Assembly (NCBI GenBank): GCA_963837345.1
Contig: CAWIMX010000001.1
Span: 3,658,001 to 3,722,000, forward strand
Source of the DNA: CAWIMX01 sp963837345
Lineage (GTDB): Bacteria > Acidobacteriota > Vicinamibacteria > Vicinamibacterales > CAVVIG01
Direction: 5' to 3'
DNA length: 64,000 nt
Both the position numbers and the translations under genes were made by a program. The notes beneath the pieces are model-generated. The model searched no databases. It saw only the letters and a program-made list of their open reading frames with translations, and was not told the origin of the DNA. Positions within the stretch are counted from its first letter, which is position 1. Every line of letters begins with the position of its first letter. This document shows positions 17,307-25,534 of the stretch, in pieces.

Positions 17307-18157
17307 TGACGCCGCTCACCTGCAAAGTCGCGCGTCAGCTGCTCGAGGCCTACCACGACGAAGAGCTTCCCGTCGGCGAACAGATCGCCGTGGGCGTTCA
17401 TCTCGGCTGCTGCGATGCCTGCGCGCTGGCGTTCGAGGAGCTGCGGCAGCTTCGCGTCGAGCTGCGCGAGTCGGCGCATGCCCGCCTGGCGCTCACGATC
17501 GACGAGGCAGCGAGCCTCGAGTCCTCGGTCGTGAAGCGCGCAGAGGTCGAAGCCGGCGTCGCGCTCGCCGTGCGGGTCCGCGAGCTCTTCGAGGACATGC
17601 ACCTCGTCTATGCGGGTCTGAGTGCGGGGATCGCCACGCTCGTGTTCGCCACGATCATGTTCGGCACGCTCCGGCTCGCCACGACCGGCCGTCCCGACTC
17701 GCTCGGCGCGATCGTGAACCTGCTGAGCTCTCCCGGGTCGAACGAGAACCCCGTCACGATCTACGGCCACGTGCAGCTGCCACGCGTGCTCGACGTTGCC
17801 ACCCGGACGGCTGCCGAGGACGATGCCCTGTTTGCGTTCGCCTCGGTGGTGACCCGCGAGGGCCGCGTGTCGGGGCTGGAGCTGCTGCACGCGCGCGGCG
17901 GGAAGTGGGTGGGGGAGGCCGGGCGCATCGAAGGTGTCATGGACGCCGTGTCGCAGGCCCGCTTCGAACCGGCCGTCTCGAACGGTGCGCCCGTGGCGGT
18001 GAACATGGTCTGGCTGGTGGCCAACACCACTGTTCGACCCACCGAGGGTCCGAAATTCGTGGAGCCGCAGGCCGAGCCGGAAAAGACCGACGACGCCCTG
18101 CCGGCCAAGAAGCGGATCGCGACGCTCGTCGAGCCCGACGCCGGGTCGCTGGCCTGA
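17306..18157 (+). CDS. zinc-finger anti-sigma factor with TonB-C-like periplasmic domain
   Basis: 283-residue membrane protein. The N-terminus is a zinc-binding anti-sigma domain with the H-x3-C-x2-C motif (His32, Cys36, Cys39 in HLGCCDAC). One transmembrane helix follows (about residues 100-122). The periplasmic part (150-245) resembles a TonB C-terminal fold: GRVSGLELL, then ARFEPAVSNGAPVAVNMVWL, close to the family pattern FxPAxxxGxPVxV. It overlaps the ECF sigma gene by one base and presumably holds it inactive until a periplasmic signal arrives. The TonB-like assignment is pattern-based inference; the anti-sigma call is firm. Confidence 0.85.
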   Translation: MTPLTCKVARQLLEAYHDEELPVGEQIAVGVHLGCCDACALAFEELRQLRVELRESAHARLALTIDEAASLESSVVKRAEVEAGVALAVRVRELFEDMHLVYAGLSAGIATLVFATIMFGTLRLATTGRPDSLGAIVNLLSSPGSNENPVTIYGHVQLPRVLDVATRTAAEDDALFAFASVVTREGRVSGLELLHARGGKWVGEAGRIEGVMDAVSQARFEPAVSNGAPVAVNMVWLVANTTVRPTEGPKFVEPQAEPEKTDDALPAKKRIATLVEPDAGSLA

Positions 18158-18176
18158 TCCCGACCCCGGCCGTTGG

Positions 18177-20441
18177 CTAGCGGCCGCGTTCCGGTCGAGC
18201 GATGTGCGCCGCCGCGACGTTGTTCATCGCGTCGGTCGCGCGCACCGTGAGGCCGCGTTCGTCGAGCACGCCCTCGAGCGACAGGTCGTAGTGCTCGGCG
18301 CGGGAATCCGCAATTCCATCCGCGGGAAACACGCCGTACCATGTCAGCCCGTCGGTCGAGTACTCCACCCGCTCGATGGGCGAGTGGTCGTCCTTGACGT
18401 CGAAGGACACCATCGTCCGGTTCCCCTGCACCCGCGCGGCGCCGATCGTGACCGTCGGAGGTGTGTTGTCGATGTCGAACGACGTGCTGGCCAGCTCGCC
18501 CTGCAGCGCCGTGTCGGACGCGTTCGACGGCGAGTCGGACGCCACCACCTTCACGAAGTATGTGCCGTTCGGCACGGTCGTCGTGTCCCAGACGAGAATC
18601 GAGTCGGTGAGCCCGCGGCGGAGCGGCGTCCACGACGTGTCGCCTTCACGCCGGTAGAAGAGGTCGTACACCAGGTCGTCGCCGTTCTCGTCCTCGGCGC
18701 GCCAGATGAGCGTTTCCAGCCCCTTCTCGTAGACCCGTCGGCCCAGCGAGGGTCCCGAGCCGGCCGAGACGCCGGCCGCCGCCGCGTTCAACCGCTGCTC
18801 GAGCGTGGACTGGTCGGCGAAACCGGCGAGATCGGGATCGCCCGAGGAGAACGGCTTCTGAAAGACGATGCCCGGCGGGTTCACCGTGACGGAGCGCACG
18901 ACAGGACGGAGGTTGCGCTGCAGATACGCGGCGCGGACCGACGTGAGAACGGGGCTCTCGGCGGACCCCTTGAGAACGGCGCGCCACTGCAGGTAGCGCG
19001 CCTTCGGATTGGTGATGGGGGAGCCCTCGGGGGCCGTGTACGCCGCGGACCAGTCGCTCCACGTGTCGTCAGGCGTTTCCGTGTTGCCGCTGCGTGTGAA
19101 CAGCTGCACCGACGAACCGGCCGGCGCTTCGCCGCGCCAGCTGAGCGCGCCCCACGAAGCCACCGTGCCCGCATCCTGAGGGGTGGATTCATAGGTGCCT
19201 TCCGAGGCGCGCGTCGACGAGAGGCGGAAGAGCTTGCCAGGATTCGCGGTCGCATAGTTCAGGCGGCCCTGTGAGTCGCGAAGGAACGCCGTGACCTGAC
19301 GCGCCGCCGCCCGCGCCACCAGCGCCGGCCCGAGCGGCTCGCCCTCCAGGCGGAAGATCCGCCCGCCGCTGCCGGTGGCGACGAGGAGGGCGCCGCCCGG
19401 CTCGAACGCAATGTCATACGGGGAATCGTCTCGCGATTCCCAGATCTTGTCCCAGAGTCCGTCCGACGGAATGCGGTAGATCGCACCCTTGGCGATCCGC
19501 CGATCGTCGCGAGGCGACGAGGACGAGGTCGGCTGCGTCTGCGCGCCGTCGGCGACGACCACGGCGGTGACTTCAGTCGAGACGGTGGCGATCGGCTGAC
19601 GGCCCGACGTGTCCGCGGGCTCGGGTTCTGGCGGGGGCTGCGGTGTCGGCGCGGCCGGAACGCCGCCGTTCAGCGCGGCCGCATACAGCCGGCCGGCGCT
19701 GTCGAAGCGCAGCGCGTGGATCTCCTCGAACGGCGAGTCGAGCAGGACGAACCCTTTGCCCTGGGCATCGATGCGAATCACTCGGCCGGGCGCGCCCGTG
19801 CCGACCAGGAGATTGCCCGCGCCGTCGAACGCCAGCGAGACGGCGTGGCTCGTCTTTGTCTGAAAGAACGGCGCGCCCGTGCCGTCGGGGGCGATCTTGT
19901 AGACGATCCCGCGCTCGCCGGTGCCCGCGTAGAGATTGCCGGCGCGATCGAACGCGAGCGCCCAGATGTACTTGTCGTCCGGATCGAAGAACGTCGTGGC
20001 GGTCCCGTCGGGCGCGACTTTGTAGATCCGGCCGTCCGGCGACGTTCCGACGAACAGAGCGCCGTCCGGCCCCGCGGCGAGCGCGTGCACCTCGAGCTCC
20101 GCGGCGTCGAAGAGGAGCGATCCGCGTCCGGCGGTGTCCACGCGGAAGACACGGCCGTCGTTGCCGCTGCCGAGAAAGAGGGTGCCGCCGGGCCCCGCGG
20201 CGATCGACCACACGAACGGCGACGCCGTCTCGTACACCTGCTCGGTCGTGAGGCCGAGCGCCAGCCGCCCTTCGGCGTCCACCGACAGGTTGGTCAGTTC
20301 GCCGCGCAGGAAGTCGGCCTGGCTCACGGTTTCGAAGAATTTCGGGGAGGAGGCTCCCGCCGACAGCACGAGGGCGACGATTGCGCCCATGACGGCTGCC
20401 GGACGGATGACGCGCGCACGACGAACCGACGTACTGGGCAT
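18177..20441 (-). CDS. secreted beta-propeller protein with C-terminal Ig/fibronectin-like region
   Basis: 754-residue protein with an N-terminal basic and hydrophobic export signal (residues about 10-30). Six or seven beta-propeller repeats follow, of the form GPGGTLFLGSGNDGRVFRVD, GPDGALFVGTSPDGRIYKVA and DRAGNLYAGTGERGIVYKIA (about residues 80-420). A Pro/Ser-rich linker near 265-310 interrupts the series. The C-terminal half contains beta-rich modules (ENGDDLVYDLFYRREGD; FVKVVASDSPSNASD) like fibronectin or Y_Y_Y domains. No enzyme motif is seen. It lies 33 bp after the S55 protease gene on the same strand. A substrate or partner of that protease is a guess. Confidence 0.75.
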   Translation of the reverse strand: MPSTSVRRARVIRPAAVMGAIVALVLSAGASSPKFFETVSQADFLRGELTNLSVDAEGRLALGLTTEQVYETASPFVWSIAAGPGGTLFLGSGNDGRVFRVDTAGRGSLLFDAAELEVHALAAGPDGALFVGTSPDGRIYKVAPDGTATTFFDPDDKYIWALAFDRAGNLYAGTGERGIVYKIAPDGTGAPFFQTKTSHAVSLAFDGAGNLLVGTGAPGRVIRIDAQGKGFVLLDSPFEEIHALRFDSAGRLYAAALNGGVPAAPTPQPPPEPEPADTSGRQPIATVSTEVTAVVVADGAQTQPTSSSSPRDDRRIAKGAIYRIPSDGLWDKIWESRDDSPYDIAFEPGGALLVATGSGGRIFRLEGEPLGPALVARAAARQVTAFLRDSQGRLNYATANPGKLFRLSSTRASEGTYESTPQDAGTVASWGALSWRGEAPAGSSVQLFTRSGNTETPDDTWSDWSAAYTAPEGSPITNPKARYLQWRAVLKGSAESPVLTSVRAAYLQRNLRPVVRSVTVNPPGIVFQKPFSSGDPDLAGFADQSTLEQRLNAAAAGVSAGSGPSLGRRVYEKGLETLIWRAEDENGDDLVYDLFYRREGDTSWTPLRRGLTDSILVWDTTTVPNGTYFVKVVASDSPSNASDTALQGELASTSFDIDNTPPTVTIGAARVQGNRTMVSFDVKDDHSPIERVEYSTDGLTWYGVFPADGIADSRAEHYDLSLEGVLDERGLTVRATDAMNNVAAAHIARPERGR

Positions 20442-20474
20442 AGGCGTGTGTATCGACGCGGCGGCCGCGCCAGG

Positions 20475-22349
20475 CTAGTTGGGCGAGACAGTAATCGTGA
20501 GTGTCCGTGAGCCGCTCACGGCGTGGCCGGTCGCGAGCTGCCACTCACCGAGCGTCGTGCTGTACAGGGGGTTGAAGCTGCCGCTGTGTCGGTCGCTCTC
20601 GAGAACCGCGAGCACCGACGGCGGCAACGCCGGCAGCAGCTCGCCGCCGACGACCGCGCCTGCCTCGGCGCCGACCAGCTTGACGTACAGCGTGTCGTTG
20701 CGGCGTCCTCGATTGAGCGCGCGGATCGTCTGCGCGACGTCGCGACTCTGCTGCGGTGCGCGGGTTTCCCGCTGCTCGCTCTGGGCCAGGCGGGCTCCGT
20801 CGGCCACGACCAGCGACAGGGTGCCGCTCGCGTTCGCGGGAATCTCGATGGGCAGCGTGCGCACCTCGTCCTCGCCCCGATAGGTGCGCAGGAGCAGCTT
20901 CAGCGGCACGACCCGACCCGGACGCGGTCGCGGGTCGTCGAGCCAGACGCGTTCCAGCGTCGCCGAGCGCGGCTCTTCGCTGGCGGTGATGGTCACGTTG
21001 ACGCCCTCGACGTCGACGGGCTCGAATTCGTTGTCCATGAGGAACGTGATCGGCCCGACGATGTAGGCGGCCGCGCCGACCGAGGCCGAATCTCCCGAGA
21101 AGAGGTTGTCGAAGGTGATCGCCTCGTGCGACCGGAGCGACGCGGATCCGGTGACCTCGTACGTCGCGGCGCCCATCTGCCGCTCGTACGACCCGAGGGT
21201 GTTCAGGATCGCGGTGTACGTCATGAGCGGCGTGAACAGCTGATCTTTCACGACGCCGAAATGGAACGTCCGCGACGCGTCGCGGTCGGACTTGAGCGTG
21301 AGCGTCACCGGGATCATCTGTGGACCGGGGCCCAGGCGCCCCGCGATGGCCGTGGCGCGATCCTGCAGGAAGGTGCCCACGACCTCGCCCGTGGTCGACA
21401 GCTTCATGGACGACGCGAGACTCGGGAGCACCGTATAGACGTAGGCGCGCGTCATCGGGAACTCGGTCGGTCCGAGGTTGTACAGCGGGTGGCCGAACGC
21501 GTACACACGGTCCCCGTCGATGTGGGTGACCGTGCCGGTCCCGCCGAGCAGCAGATCGCCGTTCACGAGTTCGACGCCGATGGCATCGCCCGGCTTGAGC
21601 GGGCCCTCGTAGGGCATCTCGCCAGGGCCCGGGCCGACCGGACCGCCCGCCATCGGCACGAAGCCCTGGTCGCGAAACGCCGATCCCAGCAGATCCGCGA
21701 GATCCGGTTCGAACCCCGCCATGACGAGCGGCGTCGCGATCGGCCGCAGCAGCGTGCCGAGCTCGCCACCGTCGAGGCCGGCGACGCTCGTGACGCCCAG
21801 CAGGCGGCTGTCGCCGGTGCGCGCCGCGAACGGCCGATTCCAGTTGAGCGCGCGCCGGAATGCCGTGACGAGCGTGTCGGGCTGGAGCGGCAGCTCGAGG
21901 CGCACGCGGGCGGCCGCCGGGCGCGGCGCGTCGAACGCGGTGGCCTCGGTCATTTCGTCGATCGGCGTGATGCCGGCGATCGGTTCTTTCGAGAAGCTGC
22001 CAAGGGCGTACGAGATGGCGCCGATCAGGCGTCCGTCGACGTAGACGGGACTCCCGCTCATGCCGGCAATCACGCCGGTGTCGGCCAGCGGGCCGCCCTC
22101 GAGTCGGGCAAGAATGAGATTCCGATTGGGACCGAGCAGGTTCTGCAGGACGCCGATGATGTGCACCCGGAATTCCTCGACGCGAGTCCCCTCGAAGACG
22201 GTCCGGCCGATCCCGACCATGCCGGGACGCAGATCGGTCGCGGCCATCAGCGCCGGAGGCGTCGACGGCGACTGGATGCCGGCCGCGCCCGCGACGGCCA
22301 GACCTCCGGCAAGAATGAAGGCCAGGGTCTGGAAGAACCGGGTTGTCAT
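20475..22349 (-). CDS. SpoIVB-type S55 serine peptidase domain protein
   Basis: 624-residue exported protein. The start at 22349 gives a clean signal peptide (MTTRFFQTLAFILAGGLAVA). The S55 peptidase core follows: DLRPGMVGIGRTVFEGT (39-55) and the SpoIVB hallmark GVIAGMSGSPVYVDGRLIGA (92-111), with the nucleophile Ser in GMSGSP. The Bacillus enzyme SpoIVB is a sporulation signalling protease; this organism shows no other spore genes here, so a general envelope role is likely. The C-terminal 350 residues are beta-rich and unassigned. Promoter TTGACC-N18-TATAAC lies directly upstream, back-to-back with the trp leader promoter. Confidence 0.85.
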   Translation of the reverse strand: MTTRFFQTLAFILAGGLAVAGAAGIQSPSTPPALMAATDLRPGMVGIGRTVFEGTRVEEFRVHIIGVLQNLLGPNRNLILARLEGGPLADTGVIAGMSGSPVYVDGRLIGAISYALGSFSKEPIAGITPIDEMTEATAFDAPRPAAARVRLELPLQPDTLVTAFRRALNWNRPFAARTGDSRLLGVTSVAGLDGGELGTLLRPIATPLVMAGFEPDLADLLGSAFRDQGFVPMAGGPVGPGPGEMPYEGPLKPGDAIGVELVNGDLLLGGTGTVTHIDGDRVYAFGHPLYNLGPTEFPMTRAYVYTVLPSLASSMKLSTTGEVVGTFLQDRATAIAGRLGPGPQMIPVTLTLKSDRDASRTFHFGVVKDQLFTPLMTYTAILNTLGSYERQMGAATYEVTGSASLRSHEAITFDNLFSGDSASVGAAAYIVGPITFLMDNEFEPVDVEGVNVTITASEEPRSATLERVWLDDPRPRPGRVVPLKLLLRTYRGEDEVRTLPIEIPANASGTLSLVVADGARLAQSEQRETRAPQQSRDVAQTIRALNRGRRNDTLYVKLVGAEAGAVVGGELLPALPPSVLAVLESDRHSGSFNPLYSTTLGEWQLATGHAVSGSRTLTITVSPN

Positions 22350-22364
22350 GGGTGTCTTGATCCC

Positions 22365-22394
22365 GTTATACGGAAAGAAGTGCTTGCGGGTCAA
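22365..22394 (-). promoter_or_regulatory. sigma-70 promoter of the S55 peptidase gene
   Basis: On the minus strand TTGACC (22394-22389), an 18-nt spacer, then TATAAC (22370-22365), about 16 bp before the ATG at 22349. Its -35 box shares base 22389 with the -35 of the divergent trp promoter. Confidence 0.6.
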
Positions 22395-22412
22395 GGAGAA
22401 ATGGGCTATCGT
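22384..22412 (+). promoter_or_regulatory. sigma-70 promoter of the aromatic supra-operon
   Basis: TTGCGG (22384-22389), a 17-nt spacer, then TATCGT (22407-22412). Expected transcription start is near 22419, just before the leader peptide. This is the only good candidate between the S55 gene and the leader. The overlap with the divergent promoter would let one bound protein or polymerase affect both. Confidence 0.55.
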
Positions 22413-22440
22413 CAGTGTTCTTGTGGTCGGTCGAATTCCC

Positions 22441-22548
22441 ATGCCGAATGCCCTGCCGCGTCCTCGTTTCGTGCCGCCGACACTGACGGCGACGTCCGCC
22501 TGGCGGTGGTATTGGGAGTCCTCCGAAGAGGCGACCGCTTTGGCCTGA
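22441..22548 (+). CDS. trpL: trp operon leader peptide
   Basis: 35-residue leader peptide read from ATG 22441 to TGA 22546-22548. Residues 21-25 are WRWYW: Trp codons at 22501, 22507 and 22513 with a Tyr codon at 22510. Three Trp in five codons are far beyond chance and sit right before a terminator and the trp genes, the hallmark of ribosome-mediated attenuation. No Shine-Dalgarno sequence is obvious. In-frame GTG codons at 22423 (almost at the predicted transcription start, so possibly leaderless) and 22471 are alternative starts; the Trp run is the same in all. Confidence 0.85.
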   Translation: MPNALPRPRFVPPTLTATSAWRWYWESSEEATALA

Positions 22549-22609
22549 CCTGCCACTGAGCGACGGAGTTCCCAAGCCTCTTCAGCCCCCGGTTGAAGAG
22601 GCTTTTTTT
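22462..22609 (+). promoter_or_regulatory. trp attenuator (alternative RNA pairings)
   Basis: Four segments can pair in exclusive ways. Segment 1: 22462-22471 (CCTC-gt-TTCG). Segment 2: 22524-22532 (CGAAGAGGC). Segment 3: 22576-22583 (GCCTCTTC). Segment 4: 22595-22602 (GAAGAGGC). Segments 2 and 4 are the same 8-mer, so segment 3 pairs perfectly with either. Ribosome stalling at the Trp codons 22501-22515 would leave 2 free to pair with 3 (antiterminator). A ribosome reaching the stop at 22546 covers 2 and lets 3 pair with 4 (terminator). Segment 1:2 pairing is weaker and less certain. Confidence 0.8.
22574..22609 (+). terminator. intrinsic terminator of the trp attenuator
   Basis: Perfect 11-bp stem (AAGCCTCTTCA with TGAAGAGGCTT, 22574-22584 and 22594-22604), 9-nt loop, then a T run through 22609. 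The next base begins the aroDE ATG at 22610. The 3' arm contains GAAGAGG (22595-22601), which is also the Shine-Dalgarno sequence for that ATG, so folding hides the ribosome site as well. Confidence 0.9.
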
Positions 22610-24063
22610 ATGCGTACTCGCGTGTGCACCACCGTGACGGCCGCCAGCACGACCGAGCTGCGCCGACGCCGAGACGAGGCCGCCGATGCCGACCTGGTCG
22701 AGCTGCGTCTCGATACGGTGTCCGATCCGAACGTCGCCGGTGCGCTCGCCGATCGGCGCGGTCCCGTGATCGTCACGTGCCGTGCGGCCTGGGAAGGCGG
22801 CGCCTTCGCCGGATCGGAGGAGGAGCGTCGCCGGCTGCTCGGCGACGCGCTGGCGCTGGGCGCCGAGTTCGTGGACATCGAGTGGCGCGCGGGATTCGAC
22901 GACCTGGTGTCAATCGACGGCGGCCGGCGCATCGTGCTCTCGTCTCACGAGTTCGGTGGCGTGCCTGCGGACCTCGAAGCCCGCCTGCGCGCCATGCGGG
23001 CCACCGGCGCCGGCGTGGCGAAGCTCGCAGTGCAGACTACGCGACTTGCCGACACCCTGCCGCTCTTCGAGCTGGGACCTCGCGCCAGCCGCGAGGGCGG
23101 CGTCGTGCTCCTCGGCATGGGCGAGGCCGGACTCGCGACGCGCATCCTCGCGAGCCGGATCGGATCGGCGTGGACGTATGCCGGCGATCAGCGCGAGATC
23201 GGGCAGCTTCCCGCGGCCGCTCTCGTCGGCCAGTACCGGATTCCGCGGCATCGGGCCGGCGACCGAGCTGTACGGCATCGTCGGGCCGGCCCGTCTCGCA
23301 TTCGGTGTCGCCGGCCATGCACAACGCCGCTTTTCGACGGGCGGGCCGCGACGCGGTGTATCTGCCTCTGGCCGCGGCCGACGTCGATGACTTCGTCGCG
23401 TTCGCCCGCGCGATGGGGCTGAAGGGCGCGAGCGTGACGACGCCGTTCAAGGTGGATCTCTGCGAGCGCGTGGACGAGCTGTGCGCGACGGCCCGGCGGA
23501 TCGGCGCGCTGAACACCATCGCGCTCACCGACGGGCGGTGGCTCGGCGAGAACACCGACGTCGCCGGCTTTCTGGCGCCGCTCGGCGACCGGTCGGCGCT
23601 GGGCGGCATCCGCGCGTCGATTCTCGGCGCCGGGGGATCGGCACGGAGCGTCGCCTTCGCGCTGTTGACGGCGGGCGCCCACGTTCGCCTGCACGCGCGA
23701 GACGCGGAGAAGGCGGCGCATGTGGCGGGCCTGGTCGGTGGGTCGACCGGACCCTGGCCGCCGGAACCCGGCAGCTGGGACCTCCTGGTGAATTGCACCC
23801 CCGTCGGCATGCACCCCCATGAGCACGAGACGGCCATGCCTCCCGAACGATTGACCGGCTCGACGGTCTACGACCTCGTCTACAACCCGCCGCGGACGCG
23901 GCTCCTGGCCGACGCCGAGCGTGCCGGCTGCCGCGCGATCGGCGGCCTCTCCATGCTCGTGGCGCAGGCTCAGGAGCAATTGGCCTGGTGGACCGGCACG
24001 CGCCCGTCTGCCGACGTGCTCGGCCGGGCCGCGGCCGAGGCGCTTGCGGAGTTTGCCCGATGA
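22610..24063 (+). CDS. aroDE: bifunctional 3-dehydroquinate dehydratase / shikimate dehydrogenase (two frameshifts)
   Basis: Two shikimate-pathway enzymes in one gene. Residues 1-210 are a type I dehydroquinase with the catalytic His (LSSHEFGGVP) and Schiff-base Lys (VAKLAVQTT). Residues 220-483 are shikimate dehydrogenase (VSHSVSPAMHN, GLKGASVTTPFK, NTDVAGF, GAGGSARS). The reading frame is broken twice by one extra base, at 23237-23240 and 23283-23286. Between them the third frame encodes the expected linker (FRGIGPATELYGIVG). Removing two bases restores a normal 483-residue fusion, so consensus error is more likely than decay. The ATG follows the attenuator T-run directly, and the stop overlaps trpE (ATGA). 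Confidence 0.85.
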
Positions 24064-25532
24064 AGATGACGTCGTTCGACACGTTCAAGGAGCTGGCGCA
24101 GCGTGGCACGTTCGTGCCCGTCTGCAAGGAAATCGTCGCCGACCTGCTGACGCCGGTGTCGGCGTTCCTGAGCATCGCCGAGCATTCCGACTATGCGTTT
24201 CTGCTCGAGAGCGTCGAAGGCGGGGAACACGTCGGCCGCTATTCGTTCCTCGGCAAGGATCCGTTCCTGATTCTTCGGTCGCGCGCCGGCCACACGACGA
24301 TTGAGCGCGGCAGCTCGACGACGGTGAGCGATCGCCCGTTCGTCGAGACGCTTCGCCGCCTGATGGCCGATTTCCGATCCCCGTTCGTGGCCGACCTGCC
24401 CCGATTCACGGGCGGGGCGGTCGGATACCTCGGCTACGGCGTGTCGTCCTGGTTCGAGCCGGTGCTCGGCGACCTCGGAGAGTCTCCTGACGGCGCAGAC
24501 GACGCGGGGTTCATGCTGTTCGACACGGTGCTGGCCTTCGATCACGTCCAGCACCGGATCCTGATCATCGCGAACGCCCGCATCACCGCGGACGACGACT
24601 TGGAGGCGCTGTACCAGTTCGCGTGCGCGAAGATCCAGTTCCTCGAACGGGAGCTGGAGCGGAGCCTGTCGCATGGGCACCGCGCGACGGGCCTGACGGT
24701 GGCGCTCACGTCGAATCGCACGCGCGACGCGTTCGAAGCCAGCGTGCGCAAGGCCAAGGAGCACATCGCCGCCGGCGACATCTATCAGGTCGTGCTGTCG
24801 CAGCGCTTCGAGGCCGATGTCTCGGCGGAGCCATTCACGGTGTATCGGGCGCTGCGGCATGTGAACCCCTCGCCGTACATGTATTTCATCCGCATGGGCG
24901 GCGTGTCGGTGGTCGGATCGTCGCCCGAGATGCTCGTGCGGGTCGAAGGAACGCGCGTCGAGACCCATCCCATCGCCGGGACGCGGCCGCGGGGGCGATC
25001 GGCGGAGGAGGACCAGCGACTGGCCGAGGAGCTCAAGCGCAACGAGAAGGAGCGTGCCGAGCACGTCATGCTGGTCGATCTCGGCAGGAACGACGTCGGG
25101 CGTGTCTGCGAGTACGGGTCGGTGCGGGTGTCGCAGTTCATGGGCCTCGAACGCTTCTCGCACGTGATGCACCTGACGTCGGTCGTCGAGGGGCGCCTCT
25201 CGCCGGACCGGGACCGGCTCGACGCGCTGGTGTCCTGCTTCCCGGCAGGCACGGTGTCCGGGGCGCCGAAAGTGCGGGCGATGCAGATCATCCGCGACCT
25301 GGAGCCGTCGGGTCGGGGCCTGTACGCCGGCGCTGTCGGCTATCTGGACTTCGCCGGCAACCTCGATTTCTGCATCGCGATCCGGACCGTCATCATGTCG
25401 GGCGGGAAGGCGTACGTCCAGGCGGGCGCCGGGATCGTCATGGATTCGAACCCGACGGCCGAGTACGAGGAAACGCGCGACAAGGCGCGGGCGCTGGTGC
25501 GGGCCCTCGAGCTCGCGGAGCAGGGGCTCTAG
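24060..25532 (+). CDS. trpE: anthranilate synthase component I
   Basis: Converts chorismate and ammonia (from TrpG) to anthranilate, the first committed step to tryptophan. The 490-residue protein has the N-terminal domain with the LLES (residues about 48-51) element used for Trp feedback binding. The C-terminal chorismate-binding domain carries HPIAGTRPRG, LKRNEKERAEHVMLVDLGRNDVGR (in pieces), and FPAGTVSGAPK. No residue of the active site appears missing. The ATG overlaps the aroDE stop; trpG follows after 2 bp. Feedback inhibition and attenuation therefore both probably act on this step. Confidence 0.96.
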   Translation: MKMTSFDTFKELAQRGTFVPVCKEIVADLLTPVSAFLSIAEHSDYAFLLESVEGGEHVGRYSFLGKDPFLILRSRAGHTTIERGSSTTVSDRPFVETLRRLMADFRSPFVADLPRFTGGAVGYLGYGVSSWFEPVLGDLGESPDGADDAGFMLFDTVLAFDHVQHRILIIANARITADDDLEALYQFACAKIQFLERELERSLSHGHRATGLTVALTSNRTRDAFEASVRKAKEHIAAGDIYQVVLSQRFEADVSAEPFTVYRALRHVNPSPYMYFIRMGGVSVVGSSPEMLVRVEGTRVETHPIAGTRPRGRSAEEDQRLAEELKRNEKERAEHVMLVDLGRNDVGRVCEYGSVRVSQFMGLERFSHVMHLTSVVEGRLSPDRDRLDALVSCFPAGTVSGAPKVRAMQIIRDLEPSGRGLYAGAVGYLDFAGNLDFCIAIRTVIMSGGKAYVQAGAGIVMDSNPTAEYEETRDKARALVRALELAEQGL

Positions 25533-25534
25533 CC

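Noticed and set aside
18168..18185. Hairpin GGCCG/CGGCC between the anti-sigma and propeller genes as a terminator
   Set aside because: Only 5 bp, GC only, no T-run on either strand, and it reaches into the stop of the minus-strand gene.
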